DNA from: MED-G105 sp965263305
GTDB lineage: Bacteria; Pseudomonadota; Alphaproteobacteria; Caulobacterales; Parvularculaceae
Assembly: GCA_965263305.1 (NCBI GenBank)
Contig: OZ253666.1
Location: 124,001-188,000 of the forward strand
Direction of reading: 5' to 3'
Length of the DNA stretch: 64,000 nt
Shown here: in pieces, positions 16,733 to 24,983 of the stretch
Layout: the number at the start of each line of letters is the position of its first letter
Numbering within the stretch: the stretch's first letter is position 1
Position numbers and translations under genes: made by a program
The notes under the pieces: generated by a model
Databases searched by the model: none
Told to the model about the DNA's origin: nothing
The model's input: the letters and a program-made list of their open reading frames with translations, nothing else

Positions 16733-16965
16733 CTTGACGCTGCATTGCGGCGCCTATATTGTCCGCGCCGATTCCTAAGGGTGACCGCGGTTTTGGTCGC
16801 CCCTTCACCAAGTCCAAAGGCCAAGACATCAGCCAGCCCTCAAAGCTGGCTTTCAGCGCAGGTAGAACGCATCCCCATAGGACATGCCTCCAGGCCGATT
16901 AGCCTACAGGTTTTCTTGTACCCGGGATGACAGAAACGCGGCTCACGTGAAAGGCGAAAGGCACC
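16733..16965 (+). promoter_or_regulatory. promoter and structured 5' leader of the ATP synthase F0 operon
   Basis: CTTGAC at 16733-16738 and TATATT at 16755-16760 form a likely housekeeping promoter. The transcript would carry about 200 untranslated bases before atpI. Three stem-loops are visible: AAGGG-GACC with GGTC-CCCTT (about 16777-16805), AGCCAGC/GCTGGCT (16831-16851), and AGGC/GCCT (16892-16905). No known riboswitch class was recognised and no gene fits in the leader. Confidence 0.5.
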
Positions 16966-17310
16966 ATGGCGCCAGACGTCGATGATCAGGACCCGCCCTC
17001 CCTCGAAGAGTTTTCGAGGCGTTTAGATCAAGCGCGCCAGGCTGGTACGACGGAGAACGTGGAAGCGACAGCGCGCGGCAAGGCAATGGGACAGGGGTTC
17101 CGTCTTGCCTCGGAGCTTATCGCCGCGATCATCGTTGGTCTGATCTTGGGGTTGGGCGCTGATGCGCTTTTGGGGATTTCGCCCTGGGGCTTGCTTGCAG
17201 GGTTGTTTCTTGGTTTTGGCGCCGGGGTGAACAATGTTTCCCGCGCGATGAAGCCAGAAACAGAACAAGATCAAGAGCCGGACAAAATGCCGGACGATAA
17301 GAACGAATAG
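16966..17310 (+). CDS. atpI: AtpI/AtpZ-family ATP synthase protein I
   Basis: This is a 114-residue protein with a hydrophilic, acidic N-terminus, two membrane helices (LIAAIIVGLILGLGADALLG and WGLLAGLFLGFGAG) and a charged C-terminal tail. It fits the AtpI group found as first gene of ATP synthase F0 operons, thought to assist c-ring assembly and possibly magnesium supply. AAGG-rich sequence precedes the ATG. It heads the atpI-B-E-F'-F order 48 bases before atpB, which is decisive for the call. Confidence 0.9.
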   Translation: MAPDVDDQDPPSLEEFSRRLDQARQAGTTENVEATARGKAMGQGFRLASELIAAIIVGLILGLGADALLGISPWGLLAGLFLGFGAGVNNVSRAMKPETEQDQEPDKMPDDKNE

Positions 17311-17358
17311 AGTTAAACGGGGCGGGTTAGAGCAGCCCGCTGATAAAGGCGCAGAAGA

Positions 17359-18153
17359 ATGATGACGTCGACCTTCGTAAAACCAACGGCCGCAGGGCCA
17401 ATGGAACAGTTCGAAATTCATCCGTTTTTCCACCTGCCCTTTGGCGGCTTAGACGTCTCCTTCACAAACTCCAGCCTTTGGATGGTGATTAGCATCACGG
17501 TGGCCATTGTGTTTTTCGCTGTTGCGACCCGCTCGCGCGCGATGATCCCCAACCGCATGCAATCGATGGCGGAGCTTCTCTACGACTTTGTGGCCGACAT
17601 GGTCCGTGGCGCGATCGGCCCTGAAGGCATGAAGTTTTTTCCATATGTCTTCACGCTGTTCATCTACATTCTGTTAGCGAACTTACTTGGGCTTCTGCCC
17701 GCCATCGGCGGCCTGCACCCATTCACGACGACGAGCCACATCGCCGTCACTTTTGGGCTCGCCCTGTTGTCGATCACGATCGTGATCATCTACGGCTTCA
17801 TGAAGAATGGTCTTGGCTTTTTGAAACTCTTTGTTCCTTCCGGCGTCCCCCCATGGCTCTTGCCGTTGATTGTACTCATCGAGTTCGTTTCTTTCCTGTC
17901 GAGACCTCTTTCTCTCGCTATTCGTCTTTTCGCGAACATGCTGGCGGGCCACATTATCCTGAAGGTGTTCGCCGGGTTTATCATTTCACTGATCAGTGCG
18001 GGCGGTGTCGTCGGCGTGATTGCCATCTTCCCATTCTTGGGAACGGTCGCCATTACGCTGCTTGAGTTGCTTGTCGCTTTCTTGCAGGCCTATGTCTTCG
18101 CCATCCTGACCTGCATTTACCTGAATGACGCCGTCAATGTAGGGCATCACTAA
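17359..18153 (+). CDS. atpB: F0F1 ATP synthase subunit a
   Basis: Subunit a forms the proton half-channels against the c-ring in the inner membrane. The 264-residue protein has about five to six hydrophobic helices. FSxP-type SRPLSLAIRLFANMLAGHIIL near residue 190 contains the essential arginine (IRLFANM), and the C-terminal helix ends FAILTCIYLNDAVN. Either ATG of the 17359/17362 pair could start; an in-frame ATG at 17401 is also near. The gene lies 48 bases after atpI and 81 bases before atpE. Confidence 0.96.
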   Translation: MMTSTFVKPTAAGPMEQFEIHPFFHLPFGGLDVSFTNSSLWMVISITVAIVFFAVATRSRAMIPNRMQSMAELLYDFVADMVRGAIGPEGMKFFPYVFTLFIYILLANLLGLLPAIGGLHPFTTTSHIAVTFGLALLSITIVIIYGFMKNGLGFLKLFVPSGVPPWLLPLIVLIEFVSFLSRPLSLAIRLFANMLAGHIILKVFAGFIISLISAGGVVGVIAIFPFLGTVAITLLELLVAFLQAYVFAILTCIYLNDAVNVGHH

Positions 18154-18234
18154 TCATCGTTTTCCGTCGCGGACCGGGGGCCGGGCCTCGACGACATCAA
18201 ACTCAACGGCTCAAACAAATTAGGAGTTCTTAAA

Positions 18235-18462
18235 ATGGACGCAGAAGCAGCAAAACTCATTGGCGCCGGCATCGCGGCTCTCCCCCTCGCAGGCGCGGGC
18301 GTTGGCCTCGGCATTATCTTCGGTAACTTCCTGTCTGGCGCGTTTCGCAATCCAGCGGCCGCCGCCCAGAACCAGCAGACCCTCCTCCTTGCCTTCGCAC
18401 TGACGGAATTCACGGGCCTTTTGGGCTTCGTGGTGGCAATGCTTATTCTGTTCGTATTCTAA
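18235..18462 (+). CDS. atpE: F0F1 ATP synthase subunit c
   Basis: This is a 75-residue hairpin of two membrane helices. The first is glycine/alanine-rich (GAGIAALPLAGAGVGLGIIFG), the loop is RNPAAAAQNQ, and the second has Glu58 in ALTEFTGLLG, the proton-carrying carboxylate. The absence of the additional polar ligands used for sodium suggests a proton ring. A strong AGGAG site precedes ATG 18235. The 81-base gap before it and its own strong ribosome site agree with the high copy number needed for the ring. Confidence 0.97.
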   Translation: MDAEAAKLIGAGIAALPLAGAGVGLGIIFGNFLSGAFRNPAAAAQNQQTLLLAFALTEFTGLLGFVVAMLILFVF

Positions 18463-18530
18463 GCTCTTTTTGAGCTCTGGGCGTTTTTCCAACCCCCACA
18501 CTTTGAACACGAAGAGAAAGGGCGGCTCCC

Positions 18531-19085
18531 ATGGCTTTCATGGCGATGTTTGCAGCGGCGGCTGACGAAGCCGCTTCCCACGGCGGCGAAAGCGCCGGCG
18601 GTTTACCACAGATGGATTTCTCTACTTATCCGAGCCAGTTCTTCTGGCTCGCGATAAGTTTTGGCGTTCTCTACTGGGTAATGTCCGCTATCATTCTACC
18701 GCGCTTGGGCGGCGCCATCGAAGAGCGGCGCGATCGCATCGCTGATGATTTCGATCAAGCAGCCGAATTTCGTCGTCAGGCCGAAGAAGCGGAAGCTGAG
18801 TATAACCGGGCGCTTTCAGATGCCCGGGCGAAAGCACAAGCCATCGCTGCTGAGACGAGAAGCACCGTTGAGGCTGAAATCTCAGAAATGCAGGCCGACG
18901 CTGATGAAAAAGCCAATGCCGATATCGCGGCGGCTGAAGCGCGGCTTCATGACATGAGAGCCTCCGCCTCGGAGAAAGTGCGAGAGGCGGCGGGCGATGT
19001 CACGAAAGCCATTGTCGCGACGCTGATTGAAGAAACGCCGACGGATGACGCCGTGCGCGCCGCCGTCGACGGCATCGTCAAATAA
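18531..19085 (+). CDS. atpF': F0F1 ATP synthase subunit b'
   Basis: This 184-residue protein has an N-terminal region ending in one membrane helix (FFWLAISFGVLYWVMSAIILPRL) and then a long Ala/Glu/Arg/Asp-rich helix from about residue 65 to the end. It is one half of the peripheral stalk. Photosynthetic and alphaproteobacteria have two unequal b subunits, b' and b, and this order (c, b', b) is standard. ATG 18531 is preceded by AAAGGG. Some residues before the helix are non-conserved and may be processed. Confidence 0.92.
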   Translation: MAFMAMFAAAADEAASHGGESAGGLPQMDFSTYPSQFFWLAISFGVLYWVMSAIILPRLGGAIEERRDRIADDFDQAAEFRRQAEEAEAEYNRALSDARAKAQAIAAETRSTVEAEISEMQADADEKANADIAAAEARLHDMRASASEKVREAAGDVTKAIVATLIEETPTDDAVRAAVDGIVK

Positions 19086-19107
19086 TCTGGGATTGGACGA
19101 TTAAACG

Positions 19108-19701
19108 ATGACAATTGCTCTTTTATCGACCGTTCTCGCCGCCGCTGAAGAGGCCGCCCATGCAGCTTCGGACACCGCCCATGGCGCTGCGGAAAGCGGC
19201 CACGCGTCGCTGCCGCTTTGGCAAGACACTTCCTTTTGGGTCAGTCTCGGCTTTGTCGTGGTGCTCGGTCTCTTCGCCTATATGGGCGTCCACAAGAAAA
19301 TCGCATCGGCCCTTGATGCACGCGCGCAAAAAATCGCCGACGACCTCGATGAGGCGCGCCGGTTGCGCGAAGAAGCCCAAGAGCTTCTCGCTCAATACCA
19401 ACGCCGTCAACGCGAAGCCGAAGAAGAAGCCCAAGGCATTATTGATCAGGCAAAGCGCGACGCCAAACGCATGGCGACGGAAATGCGCGATAAGCTGAAT
19501 GAGCAAATTGCGCGACGGGCCAAAGCGGCCGAGGAAAAAATTACCCGCGCAGAAACGCAAGCCCTCGCCGATATCCGTAACGAGACCGTCAATGTCGCGG
19601 TTGACGCGGCACGGGATATTATCCGCTCCCGGATGGACCAAGGCGCCCAATCGGCTCTTGCGGAAAAGGCTGTCGACGAGTTGCGCGACCGCCTGCATTA
19701 A
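19108..19701 (+). CDS. atpF: F0F1 ATP synthase subunit b
   Basis: This is a 197-residue peripheral stalk subunit. A membrane helix (FWVSLGFVVVLGLFAYMGV) near residues 43-62 is followed by a charged helix with IASALDARAQKIADDLDEA and long Glu/Arg/Ala repeats, the b-type dimerisation coil. It follows b' by 22 bases. The operon ends here: F1 genes (atpH-A-G-D-C) are not in the window, as usual for alphaproteobacteria, where F0 and F1 are separate. Confidence 0.94.
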   Translation: MTIALLSTVLAAAEEAAHAASDTAHGAAESGHASLPLWQDTSFWVSLGFVVVLGLFAYMGVHKKIASALDARAQKIADDLDEARRLREEAQELLAQYQRRQREAEEEAQGIIDQAKRDAKRMATEMRDKLNEQIARRAKAAEEKITRAETQALADIRNETVNVAVDAARDIIRSRMDQGAQSALAEKAVDELRDRLH

Positions 19702-19713
19702 TATGCGCCAGGG

Positions 19714-20319
19714 ATGATGACCCCTTTACCTTCGCCCCCTCTTGCCCATCGGCAAAAGGCAGGAAACATTTCGCCAGAAGATGGGGCAGCGCTTGTTATC
19801 GGTTTTTGGTTTGATGACGCTGCGCGCAAAAACTGGTTCCGCAAAAGCGCGCATTTCGATGGCCATATCGCCGCCAATTTCGCCGGCGCCCATGAGGCCG
19901 CCATCGCGGGCGACTTAGATCATTGGATGACGAGCCCCACCAGCGCGCTCGCACTCGTGATCCTCTTAGATCAGTTTTCTCGGAACCTTCATCGCGATAG
20001 CGCCGTTGCCTTCGCCGCAGACCCTAAAGCGCGCATTGTCGCCAAAGCCGCAATTGACCAAGAGTTTGATCTCGGCATGAAGATACCGCAACGCGCCTTC
20101 CTTTATATGCCGTTCATGCATAGCGAAGAAGGCGACGATCAAAAGCGTTCCCTCGCGTTGTACGCCCCATTAGCGCCTGAATGGGATTTCGCCCATGCTG
20201 AGGTTCACGCTGACATTATCAACAAATTCGGACGATTTCCCCATCGCAACGACGTCCTTGGACGGCTTTCCACAGCTGCAGAGATAGAATTCTTACAGAA
20301 TGGCGGGTTCAAAGGATAA
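19714..20319 (+). CDS. DUF924 family protein
   Basis: This is a 201-residue protein of the DUF924 family. It has VIGFWFDDAARKNWF near the start, ALALVILLDQFSRNLHRDS (the family's best-conserved helix), PQRAFLYMPFMHSEE, and FGRFPHRNDVLGR at the end. It is a soluble all-helical, TPR-like fold of unknown biochemical role. It begins 12 bases after atpF in the same direction and could be cotranscribed, but DUF924 genes are not functionally tied to ATP synthase. The first 20 residues are not conserved, so a later start is possible. Confidence 0.85.
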   Translation: MMTPLPSPPLAHRQKAGNISPEDGAALVIGFWFDDAARKNWFRKSAHFDGHIAANFAGAHEAAIAGDLDHWMTSPTSALALVILLDQFSRNLHRDSAVAFAADPKARIVAKAAIDQEFDLGMKIPQRAFLYMPFMHSEEGDDQKRSLALYAPLAPEWDFAHAEVHADIINKFGRFPHRNDVLGRLSTAAEIEFLQNGGFKG

Positions 20320-20464
20320 CGCTTCACGTTCTTAACGAACACGAAGAGAGTTATTGTCCCAAATGCCATCGCGATAAAGCCATCCTTAAAGACATATATT
20401 ATATAAACCCTGGATGACCTCTCGCGTACTTCGCGCTTCTCTTAATGGGGATAGGAACAATATC

Positions 20465-21595
20465 ATGAGTCAGGACGTCGACCGGGTCATTATCGCGCGC
20501 TATCCCGACGCCGGATTTGGTGATCACCTCTCCTGCCTTTTCGGCGCTTGGCACTACGCCAAAAGAACCAATCGTAAGTTGATCATTGACTGGCGCGGCT
20601 CACGTTATAACAGCGATAAAGCACGAAATTGTTTCCACGATTTCTTTTTGCCACGCGATAGCCTTTGCGGCGTGCCCGTCATTTCTGACGATACGGTCTC
20701 TGAATACGACCATCGCGCCCCATATTACCCATCCAAGTGGACCGCCGAAAATCTTCGCCAAACGGCTCATGTTCCTCATACCGCAGCCGAGATCAGCGCC
20801 TTCAACGAGCTAATTAAGACCGGGACAGACCGCCCCGAACCAACCATTATCATCAATCAACATGTTAATCCGAACCCACCCAAAGACGCGCTCCGTATGA
20901 TACTCAAGGAGCTGCACTTTACTGATCGGATTGCCAAAGCGGCTGACAATTTTATTGGTCGCAATATGGACGGAGGCCCATTTATCGGCGCTCATATCCG
21001 TCATGGTAACGGCGAAAACATTGGCGGACGAGTGGTTTTCTGGCTCGACGGTCTGTCGCTTGTCACCCAACTGCGCCGCAATAAAAAGACCGACCATCAC
21101 GCGGCGACGCCGGCGGCGGCCAAAAATCAACAAAACGCCTTTAAAGATAATATGGCGGATTCCCTTACAGCGCGCCCGCAGACATCGCGATCTGAAAAAA
21201 CATTGTACGATGGTGTTGCAAAAATCGTGAACCAGCTGCGCCTAGAGACTGGGATCGAACTCCCTTTGTTCCTTTGCACCGACGCTGAGCGTGTCATCAA
21301 CGGCCTAAAAGACCGCGTTTCCAAAGTGGTCACCTACCCCAAGACGATGATCGCAGAAGGCGGGGGACCTTTGCACCAAACGGCGTCCGAAGGGACGTCC
21401 GCCTCTTCTGGCGCTGTCGCTAACACTATTATCGATGATATGCTTATTGAAACGGAAATTCTTCGTCGGTGCAGTCATATCGTCTGTATACCAAGCCAAT
21501 TTTCGCTTATCACCCGCACAGAGTTAGACAAAGAAGCGATCTTTGTCATTGAACCGCCGCTCGTCAATAAGGCGATTGCAAAGGTTTTTGGCTGA
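20465..21595 (+). CDS. NodZ-like alpha-1,6-fucosyltransferase (GT23-like)
   Basis: This is a 376-residue protein resembling rhizobial NodZ, which adds fucose from GDP-fucose to chitin-type acceptors. Seen matches are GFGDHLSCL, an LIIDWRGSRY segment, IGAHIRHGNGE with the donor-binding Arg near residue 179, LFLCTDAERV, GGGPLH, and a C-terminal IDDMLIETEILRRCSHIV. An insertion of about 40 Lys/Asn/Ala-rich residues lies between RHGNGE and FLCTD compared with NodZ. ATG 20465 is preferred for its AGGAAC site and because NodZ proteins begin just there; ATG 20414 adds 17 residues. It converges on fcl and gmd, which make the donor GDP-fucose. The acceptor is unknown and is probably a surface glycan rather than a Nod factor. 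Confidence 0.78.
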   Translation: MSQDVDRVIIARYPDAGFGDHLSCLFGAWHYAKRTNRKLIIDWRGSRYNSDKARNCFHDFFLPRDSLCGVPVISDDTVSEYDHRAPYYPSKWTAENLRQTAHVPHTAAEISAFNELIKTGTDRPEPTIIINQHVNPNPPKDALRMILKELHFTDRIAKAADNFIGRNMDGGPFIGAHIRHGNGENIGGRVVFWLDGLSLVTQLRRNKKTDHHAATPAAAKNQQNAFKDNMADSLTARPQTSRSEKTLYDGVAKIVNQLRLETGIELPLFLCTDAERVINGLKDRVSKVVTYPKTMIAEGGGPLHQTASEGTSASSGAVANTIIDDMLIETEILRRCSHIVCIPSQFSLITRTELDKEAIFVIEPPLVNKAIAKVFG

Positions 21596-21623
21596 TGTTG
21601 CCAGCGAAGAGCGGATAATTCCG

Positions 21624-22559
21624 CTAGGCGTGGTTTTCAAGAAACCATTGATATGCGTTCTTCACGCCGTCCTGCAGCGATATACTTGATTGCCAACCCA
21701 ACGCCGATAATTTTGAAACATCGCTCATTTTACGGGGCGTGCCATTTGGTTTGTCCGTATCGAAAACAAACCCGCCATCATATCCAACTGTCGAGGCAAT
21801 CAGCATGGCCAGTTCTTTGATGGAAATTTCAACGCCCGTGCCGGCATTGATCGGCCCTTCTTCATCATAGTGCTTAAACACATGAATAAGCGCGTCGGCT
21901 AAATCATCAACATGCATAAATTCGCGCAATGGCGAACCGTCGCCCCAGATTACAACCTCGTTGCGTCCTTCCTGCTTCGCCTCATGGATTTTGCGCATCA
22001 GCGCCGGCAGAACATGACTGGTCTCTAGGTCAAAGTTATCATGGGGACCATAAAGATTGGTCGGCATTGCAGAGACATATGAGCGCCCATATTGGCGCCG
22101 GTAAGCATCGCAGAGTTTGACGCCGGCAATTTTAGCAATCGCATACCATTCATTCGTCGGCTCCAAAGGGCCGGTAAGGAGCGACGTTTCTGCAATTGGT
22201 TGCTCTGCGAATTTTGGGTAGATGCACGTTGATCCTAAAAACAAAACTCGGTCGACGCCTGCGCGATGGGCCGCGTCAATAAGATTCGCTTCAATCATCA
22301 GGTTTTCATAGAGGAACTCGGCGGGGCGCGTATCGTTGGCCAAGATCCCGCCGACTTTAGCCGCGCAAATAATCACGGCGTCCGGGTTCGCCTCGCTCAT
22401 AAAGGCTTCAACATCTTGTTGGCGGCATAAATCAGCCTGGCGACGATCCGCTGTGATCAGTGTACAATTCTCATCGCCCAAGCGTCGCATCACCGCCGCC
22501 CCGACCATGCCTTTGTGACCGGCAACAAAAATGCGTTTTCCTTCGGGGTTAAACAGCAT
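21624..22559 (-). CDS. fcl: GDP-L-fucose synthase
   Basis: This is a 311-residue short-chain epimerase/reductase that converts GDP-4-keto-6-deoxymannose to GDP-L-fucose with NADPH. The Rossmann start is IFVAGHKGMVGAAVMRRL (GxxGxxG). LGSTCIYPK and the catalytic Tyr-Lys in WYAIAKIAGVKLCDAYRRQYG follow, with NLYGPHDNFD further on, all typical of WcaG/Fcl. It lies 34 bases downstream of gmd on the same strand and converges with the NodZ-like gene 28 bases away. The set forms a complete GDP-mannose to fucosylated-product module. Confidence 0.95.
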   Translation of the reverse strand: MLFNPEGKRIFVAGHKGMVGAAVMRRLGDENCTLITADRRQADLCRQQDVEAFMSEANPDAVIICAAKVGGILANDTRPAEFLYENLMIEANLIDAAHRAGVDRVLFLGSTCIYPKFAEQPIAETSLLTGPLEPTNEWYAIAKIAGVKLCDAYRRQYGRSYVSAMPTNLYGPHDNFDLETSHVLPALMRKIHEAKQEGRNEVVIWGDGSPLREFMHVDDLADALIHVFKHYDEEGPINAGTGVEISIKELAMLIASTVGYDGGFVFDTDKPNGTPRKMSDVSKLSALGWQSSISLQDGVKNAYQWFLENHA

Positions 22560-22593
22560 TGGTAACCTCTTATAACAACGCCTTCGGGCGTCG

Positions 22594-23721
22594 TTAGTTT
22601 TCTTTCGTTAGGGCGGACGGCGTGAAACCATGGGCAAGCAAATGGGCGCGCTCTTGCGCGACGGCCAGATCGCTCTCCACCATTTCCCGGCACATTTCCC
22701 GCGCCGTGATATGGGGTTCCCATCCCAGTTTTTCTTTTGCTTTGGTTGGATTGCCAAGCAATGTGTCGACTTCTGTCGGACGGAAGTAGCGTGGATCAAT
22801 CTCCACAAGAGTATCGCCCGGTTTCACTGCCGGGGCGTTATCGCCTTCGACGTTTTCAACAATGGCTTTTTCGCCCTCGTCTTTGCCTTCAAATCGCAAC
22901 ATTATGCCAAGATCTTCCGCCGCCCAGGAGATAAATTCGCGGACGGAGTATTGTTTACCCGTGGCGATGACAAAATCCTCGGGCTCTTCCTGTTGCAACA
23001 TCATCCACTGCATTCGGACATAATCCTGGGCGTGACCCCAATCGCGTAATGCCGAAAGATTGCCCATATAGAGTTTCTTATCTAACCCTTGAGCGATGTT
23101 CGCGAGGCCGCGGGTGATTTTCCGAGTGACAAAGGTTTCGCCCCGTCGTGGCGATTCGTGGTTAAAAAGAATGCCGTTACACGCATAAATGCCATAGGCC
23201 TCACGATAGTTAATCGTAATCCAATAGGCGTATAATTTCGCCGCCGCGTACGGCGAGCGGGGATAAAATGGCGTTGTCTCGCTTTGCGGGGTTTCCTGGA
23301 CCAGTCCATAGAGCTCAGACGTCGACGCCTGATAAAAGCGGGTTTTCTCTTCAAGGCCCAAAAATCGGATCGCTTCCAAGAGTCTTAGCGACCCAAGAGC
23401 ATCCACATTTGCGGTGTACTCTGGTGTCTCAAAACTAACCGCGACATGGGATTGCGCGCCGAGGTTATAAATTTCGTCGGGCGCGATTTCTTTTACCAGA
23501 CGGGTCAAGTTCGCACTATCGGTCAGATCGCCATAGTGAAGGTGAAAGGACGCATTTTCTTCGTGCAAGTCTTGGAAGATATGGTCGACCCGCTGCGTGT
23601 TAAACGAAGACGCGCGGCGCTTCACGCCGTGAACTTGGTAGCCCTTTTCGAGCAGAAATTCCGCGAGATAAGACCCGTCTTGGCCGGTGACCCCGGTGAT
23701 GAGCGCTACTTTACCTGTCAT
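22594..23721 (-). CDS. gmd: GDP-mannose 4,6-dehydratase
   Basis: From ATG 23721 this is a 375-residue protein. It has ALITGVTGQDGSYLAEFLLEKG (NADP loop), GVKRRASSFNT, YQASTSELYG, YPRSPYAAAKLYAYW (Tyr-Lys pair), and the GMD-specific NHESPRRGETFVTRKITRG. It makes GDP-4-keto-6-deoxy-D-mannose, the substrate of fcl. ATG 23721 has AGGGGA seven bases upstream; a longer frame to 23775 adds 18 unconserved residues. It is first gene of a two-gene leftward operon. Upstream, AACAG/CTGTT arms around 23818-23836 flank a GATTC site. Confidence 0.96.
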   Translation of the reverse strand: MTGKVALITGVTGQDGSYLAEFLLEKGYQVHGVKRRASSFNTQRVDHIFQDLHEENASFHLHYGDLTDSANLTRLVKEIAPDEIYNLGAQSHVAVSFETPEYTANVDALGSLRLLEAIRFLGLEEKTRFYQASTSELYGLVQETPQSETTPFYPRSPYAAAKLYAYWITINYREAYGIYACNGILFNHESPRRGETFVTRKITRGLANIAQGLDKKLYMGNLSALRDWGHAQDYVRMQWMMLQQEEPEDFVIATGKQYSVREFISWAAEDLGIMLRFEGKDEGEKAIVENVEGDNAPAVKPGDTLVEIDPRYFRPTEVDTLLGNPTKAKEKLGWEPHITAREMCREMVESDLAVAQERAHLLAHGFTPSALTKEN

Positions 23722-23990
23722 AGGGAGTCCCCTTGAAATGAATGAAGCGTTAACGGATCGGTGAATGTCACTCACCGCTATCGCTTTTAGCGGCTCTTAT
23801 ACCCGCCAATTTGTTAATGAACAGAGATTCCCTGTTGCAATACTATGGCGACGGAGAGTTACTTCGCTGTTGATACGCCTCCCGCATCGGTCACCATGAG
23901 CCCTGAAGCACTCGGCAAAGAAATAAACTAGACGGCTTGGCGCCCTTCCCTCGACAGCCCCAGGCAATAGAATAGGCCGAAAACGCAATT

Positions 23991-24929
23991 CTATAAAACT
24001 GGTTTCTTCGGTGTTCGATCAACGGCGAGGGAAAAGACATCGCCGCGGGCGTAGTGGCCGACAACGTCGAAATCCATCTTCCCTCGGATAATGTCATCAA
24101 GGTCCAGTTGCGCGGTAAGAATGGCTTCCTCATCGTAGACAGGCCCTGCCAACACCTCCCCCAAAGGCGAATAAATGGCGCTGCCGCCGCGAATGAGCCG
24201 GGTTTCCGGCGCATCGCCCTGCACAGGGGAAAAGTCTTTGGGCGCATCGGCGCGGGTCATCATTTGACAGGCGGATAGAACGAAACAACGCCCCTCCAGG
24301 GCGATATGGCGAATGGTGCTTTGCCAGTTTTCCCGGTCGTCCACCGTAGGGGCGCAGTAGAACTGCACCCCTTGTGCGTATTGGCTCATGCGCAACATGG
24401 GCATGTAATTTTCCCAACAAATGACCGCCCCAATGCGCCCGGCCGCGCCATCCGCCGTTTCAATCGTTGCACCATCGCCAAAACCCCAAATCAATCGTTC
24501 GGCTGCGGTCGGCATCAGTTTACGGCGCTTACCGATTAAAACCCCGTCGGCGGAAAACATAAGCGCTGAACAATAAAGCGTGCCAGCGCCATCGTCTCGC
24601 GAGGATCTCTCGATCACGCCAACCACCATGTCCATAGAGAGTTCTTTGGCGAGCCCGGCCATCAACGCGACCTCCGGCCCGTCCATATCGATGGCGCTGT
24701 CAAAATAGCGCCGGAACAATTCACGCCCCTCAGGAGAGCGGGACCCGACTGGGGCGCCAAAATGAACGCCCTTCGGATATCCCCCGACGAAGGCTTCCGG
24801 GAAAACCGTCAGGGCAGCGTCCTTTTTGGCGGCGTCACGCGCCAGGCGCTCGAAATGCGCCATAGTGGCCGGCGTATCGAAGAGCGTTGAGCCAGCCTGA
24901 ACGACAGCGGCAGTGATGATGTTTGACAT
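23991..24929 (-). CDS. nitrilase-family carbon-nitrogen hydrolase
   Basis: This 312-residue enzyme has the complete nitrilase triad: Glu45 in FPEAFVGGYPKG, Lys in GKRRKLMPT near residue 134, and Cys in AVICWENYMPM near 168. The GGYPKG and CWENYMP forms point to the true nitrilase branch (cleaving R-CN to acid and ammonia) rather than amidases, but this is family inference. ATG 24929 has AAGGACT upstream. It lies 54 bases after the metalloprotease gene and could be cotranscribed. The 269 bases between its stop and gmd hold only promoter-like sequence for gmd. Confidence 0.87.
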   Translation of the reverse strand: MSNIITAAVVQAGSTLFDTPATMAHFERLARDAAKKDAALTVFPEAFVGGYPKGVHFGAPVGSRSPEGRELFRRYFDSAIDMDGPEVALMAGLAKELSMDMVVGVIERSSRDDGAGTLYCSALMFSADGVLIGKRRKLMPTAAERLIWGFGDGATIETADGAAGRIGAVICWENYMPMLRMSQYAQGVQFYCAPTVDDRENWQSTIRHIALEGRCFVLSACQMMTRADAPKDFSPVQGDAPETRLIRGGSAIYSPLGEVLAGPVYDEEAILTAQLDLDDIIRGKMDFDVVGHYARGDVFSLAVDRTPKKPVL

Positions 24930-24983
24930 AGAAGTCCTTGAGGTTGCATCCGGCAGGGATGAACGTTCGGCGCCGTCCCCTGT

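Noticed and set aside
20328..20340. second LexA box (GTTC near GAAC) before the NodZ-like gene
   Set aside because: The halves are inverted with five bases between, not a direct GTTC-N7-GTTC repeat.
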